A stretch of 64,000 bases of DNA, taken from contig NC_092335.1 of the NCBI RefSeq assembly GCF_046630445.1, positions 542,057,001 to 542,121,000 of the forward strand, given 5' to 3'. This DNA comes from Rutidosis leptorrhynchoides (Eukaryota > Streptophyta > Magnoliopsida > Asterales > Asteraceae). Within the stretch, counting starts at the first letter, position 1; each line of letters opens with the position of its first letter. Under the pieces are notes generated by a model. The model was not told where the DNA came from and did no database searches. It saw only the letters and a list, made by a program, of their open reading frames with translations. A program made the position numbers and the translations under genes. Below, in pieces: positions 60,997-64,000 of this stretch.

Positions 60997-61612
60997 TAAT
61001 TATTATTATTTACATATTAACTAATAGACAAAAGTTATGAATAGTTCCAGGGGCATTTTTGCCTTTTCACCTTTTTTTTATTTTAATTTTAACTAAATTT
61101 TATTTTACCAACAAAGGCCCCCACACTTTTTTGAAAAATTCAAATCGACCCCCCAAACAGGGGGTAAAGTGTCAAATAACCATTTTCATAAAAAATCTTA
61201 AATAAACTCCACCCAAATATTCAACGGGTCATATCTTCTCGCTCGCAACGAGTTAAATTTTTCCGACATCATCGTTAAACTCGAAATAATTTTAGGAACA
61301 CAATGTCACTAGCTATACGCAAAACGAACGCTTTTTAAAAATCGCTAAATATTTGGGGTACTTTTCATACACGTTGATTTGCGTTAAATTTTTAAAAGTC
61401 GACAATTCCATAGCGAAACGCGGAGATGCTCATATATTGTTAATTTAAAATAACATTTAAATCTCTCACGGGTTATACCTTTTAGTTTGACTCGAGTTGT
61501 GCTTCAACGACATCATCGTTAGCCACAAAATAATTTTACTAAACGCAATAAAATACATTAAAAATCGAACCCCCGACGCGAAGCGAGGGTTCAATAACTA
61601 TTTATTACTAAA
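60997..61612. other. Unassigned repeat-like block with GC hairpin, possibly a Helitron-like end
   Basis: No gene. The block has a style unlike its surroundings, for example a CCCCCCAAACAGGGGG hairpin near 61150. It ends in GAACCCCCGACGCGAAGCGAGGGTTC, a strong hairpin at about 61567-61592, 15 bp before more AT-rich DNA. A 3'-terminal hairpin is a Helitron feature, but I do not find a convincing CTRR end or a TC start, so this is speculative. Confidence 0.3.
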
Positions 61613-61702
<90 letters not shown>

Positions 61703-61705
61703 CTT

Positions 61706-61742
<37 letters not shown>

Positions 61743-61743
61743 A
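61613..61743. repeat. (ATT)n microsatellite
   Basis: About 130 bp of ATT repeats with a few interruptions, inside the LARD-like LTR. Another ATT/ATC-rich interval spans 62222-62880. Long Leu or Ile runs translated here are artefacts. Confidence 0.95.
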
Positions 61744-62805
61744 GTATTTTACGTAAAATACTACGACAGAGTGCTGTTCGGGTGATTTCAAAATGGGTTT
61801 TTCAAGTGGGATAGAGATAAGGAAATTATGGTTTATAGCTATGGAGGTTATGGGTATAGTTCGTGGGTATGCTCGTAAGGTCAACCTAGTGTTTATCATC
61901 TCCGTTGCATCTACGTACTTTTCTGCAATATTGAATCTCAATATTGATACGTAAGCACTCGTAACTTAACTTTTATATATTAATAGTGTATCCCTGACTA
62001 GTGCTCGAGTATATATGATTATGCATGCTTGTATGTTTAATTTCGTGGTTAAATAGTTTATGATAGATCATGAATTTAAATACATATGTTACTAGGATAA
62101 GGTATATGATATGCATGTCATTGGAAAGCTGACGAAAAATCAATAACTTTTCATTTAGAAATTGTGTGGTTTCGATGAACGGATTGAAAGATATAGTCAA
62201 CTGAATTATTATGAATTCTAGTATTATTATTGTTAAAATGATTATTAATACTATCGTCGCTATTATTGTCGTTATTATTATTATCTAATTATTATTATTA
62301 TTATGACTATTATTGTTATTAATATTATTATTAGTATTATCATTAACATTATTATTACTAATATCATGATCATTAAAACTAATACTAGTATCACCTAATT
62401 GTTATGTTTACTATTATTATTATCATGCAATATTAAGGAGAACTAAAAACTATTAAACAAATCGATTAAGAAATAATGAGTATGAGTATCATGATTCAGT
62501 TAAAATATTGTTAATATTAGGATTTAGATAATAATATCATTTTCATTATTTTTATCATTAATAGTATTATTAAAAAGTGTTGTTAATATTAAAACTAACA
62601 TTTTACTAAAATTATCATGTTTAATAGAAATATCATTGTTATTATAAAATATCATTTTGGTATTATTATTAATATTAAAAATTATTATTTGTATAGAATT
62701 ATTATTATTATTACAGTTAATATTAAAAAGTATCGTTATTATTAAAATTATCATGATTAGAATTATCATTTTATCATAACTAATATTATCATTAGTAAAT
62801 ACAAA

Positions 62806-62843
<38 letters not shown>

Positions 62844-63239
62844 GAATAATGATAATTATTGTCATTACAAAATAACACAACTTTTAATTATTATTATTAT
62901 CAATAGTATTTTATCAAATGAATATGTGATACAAAGATATTTTACCAAATGTAATATAATTACATTAATAATACATACTACTATATTTTTATGATATTAA
63001 GTAAACTTTATAAATTTTATTACTTAAGATATATAAAAGTATATTTTTATTATATATAAAATTTTAATATAAATTTTTATTTATTAATAAATGATTTATA
63101 TATTCACTCTAATAAAATTTGCTAAATATATTTAAATATATAAAACAACTATATTTAAGTTATATAATAATTATGTATAGATTTTGGAAGTCATTTTGGT
63201 CAAGTTGACTTTTGTTGACTTTTGCATATTAGTCTCAAG

Positions 63240-63481
63240 TGTTAGGACCCCGAAGTTGTATAGTGTTAATGTGAAAATAAGCTTAAATGAAGGTTCCTTA
63301 GAAGAGGGCTATATAAGGAACCTAAGTAGTCCTAATTAGATAGCCATTGCATTGTAACCGAGTTCTAGAAGCTGTGGAATGTAATTGTACCGATTCTCTC
63401 TAATACCGAGTCTCATGCTTACATACCGAATCTCTCTTTATCTTATCATTTCTCTCAATCTCAACATGATCTGACCTATCA
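63240..63481 (+). repeat. 5' LTR of the window-edge element
   Basis: TG...CA ends; a TATATAA motif at about 63311 may be the TATA box. The partner LTR and TSD are outside the window. Confidence 0.7.
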
Positions 63482-63483
63482 TT

Positions 63484-63495
63484 TGGTATCAGAGC
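63484..63495 (+). other. Primer-binding site (initiator tRNA-Met)
   Basis: TGGTATCAGAGC, exact match, two bases after the LTR end. Confidence 0.9.
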
Positions 63496-64000
63496 TTCCA
63501 AGAAGTGATTCTACATCACTATATCGATCCAGAGATTGTAGATTACAGAATCTGATTACTCTCGGTATTTTGAATCACATTCGGTATCATCGAATTTGAT
63601 AATCTGACGTTCAGATTCTTGTGATAAGTTCAGCAAAGGTGCATTAGGTATTTTAGAAAGAGTTTCGATCATCATTACAGCTTATTAACTTCAATTATGG
63701 AGAATCAAGTTGATTTTTAGAGTTTGTGGCTAAAACTCTCGGTATTGCTTAATTCAAGCTTGATTCTGGATTTTTGTGAAGATTTAAGGATTCAGTTGTG
63801 TTCATGAGGTGTTAAATCACATTTCTGACGGTTCAATTTCTTCAATTCATTAAGTTTTGAAGATTTGATCAACACTCGGTATCATAACTGTCATACCGAG
63901 TCTGCTTCATTACTTAAATTCATCTTAAGTGTTGCAGATTGTGGTGTGATTGTGATTCTATCACATTCGGTTTGATTATACGCAGCTAATTGGTGTGGTT

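Larger units (their letters stand above)
59524..63239 (+). repeat. LARD-related LTR, plus strand, diverged and interrupted
   Basis: Begins TGTGACAACCCG, matching the reverse complement of the LARD LTR end (TGTGACGACCCG). It continues recognisably to about 59940 and again from about 61745 to 63239 (for example the block around 61840-62050 and the CAAGTTGACTTTTGTTGACT motif near 63200). The middle carries an Athila-like LTR piece and unassigned sequence. Its 3' part continues beyond the copia that starts at 63240. Low identity marks it as much older than the three LTRs in the nest. Confidence 0.8.
63240..64000 (+). mobile_element. Ty1/copia-like element, 5' end only
   Basis: An LTR of 242 bp (63240-63481, TGTTAGGACC...GACCTATCA) is followed by an initiator-Met primer-binding site and at least 500 bp of leader. 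Short LTR, this primer site and a leader before any ORF fit Ty1/copia, but no coding domain lies within the window, so the superfamily is inferred. It interrupts the LARD-like LTR. Confidence 0.7.

Noticed and set aside
61497..61814. Open frame with a long Leu run (and the reverse frame with Ile run)
   Set aside because: It is a translation of an ATT microsatellite inside an LTR, with no domain.

Overview
This window looks like plant nuclear heterochromatin. It is AT-rich and contains no complete host gene in its own locus; nearly all of it is LTR retrotransposons inserted into one another. The element types (a Tekay-like chromovirus with LTRs of about 3.4 kb, an Athila element with an env-like gene, a large non-autonomous retroelement, and Ty1/copia) suggest a eudicot. 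The composite family wording reminds me of Asteraceae, but the taxon is an inference I cannot verify here.

The backbone is a four-layer nest in which every layer has a perfect 5-bp target-site duplication (TSD). (1) A minus-strand Ty3/gypsy chromovirus spans 895-55700 (TSD TCACA). (2) Its integrase region was hit at 4851-46112 (TSD GCGTA) by a non-autonomous LARD-like element. That element is now a tandem LTR-internal-LTR-internal-LTR array: LTRs 4851-7749, 28177-31142 and 43140-46112, with two internal copies of exactly 3601 bp each once later insertions are removed. (3) Internal copy A was hit by a plus-strand Athila element at 10525-27345 (TSD GTAAC). (4) Internal copy B was hit by a minus-strand copia element at 33187-41577 (TSD TAATA). 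LTR divergence counted by eye agrees with this order: about 46 mismatches in 3.44 kb for the chromovirus, 4 in 1.97 kb for Athila and 4 in 1.07 kb for copia.

Only the copia polyprotein (35027-39061) is an intact full-length gene. The chromovirus gag-pol carries a frameshift, stops and the LARD insertion. Athila gag-pol and env carry four in-frame stops although its LTRs are almost identical. To the right of the nest lie a broken PIF/Harbinger transposase (57226-58543), a plus-strand LARD-like LTR (59524-63239) with an Athila-like LTR piece inside it, and the 5' end of another copia element (63240 to the window end).

Four points deserve attention. The chromovirus carries an At2g35280-type F-box gene, in sense, between its primer-binding site and gag. 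The LARD carries a sense fragment of a poly(A)-binding protein gene in both internal copies. The Athila element has paired near-perfect palindromes 31 bp apart in three places, and a diverged LTR at 60.8 kb keeps the same geometry to its TATA box with a wholly different palindrome sequence. The Athila env-like gene has no ATG at its start but has a clean GT-AG intron joining it in frame to a short upstream ATG exon.
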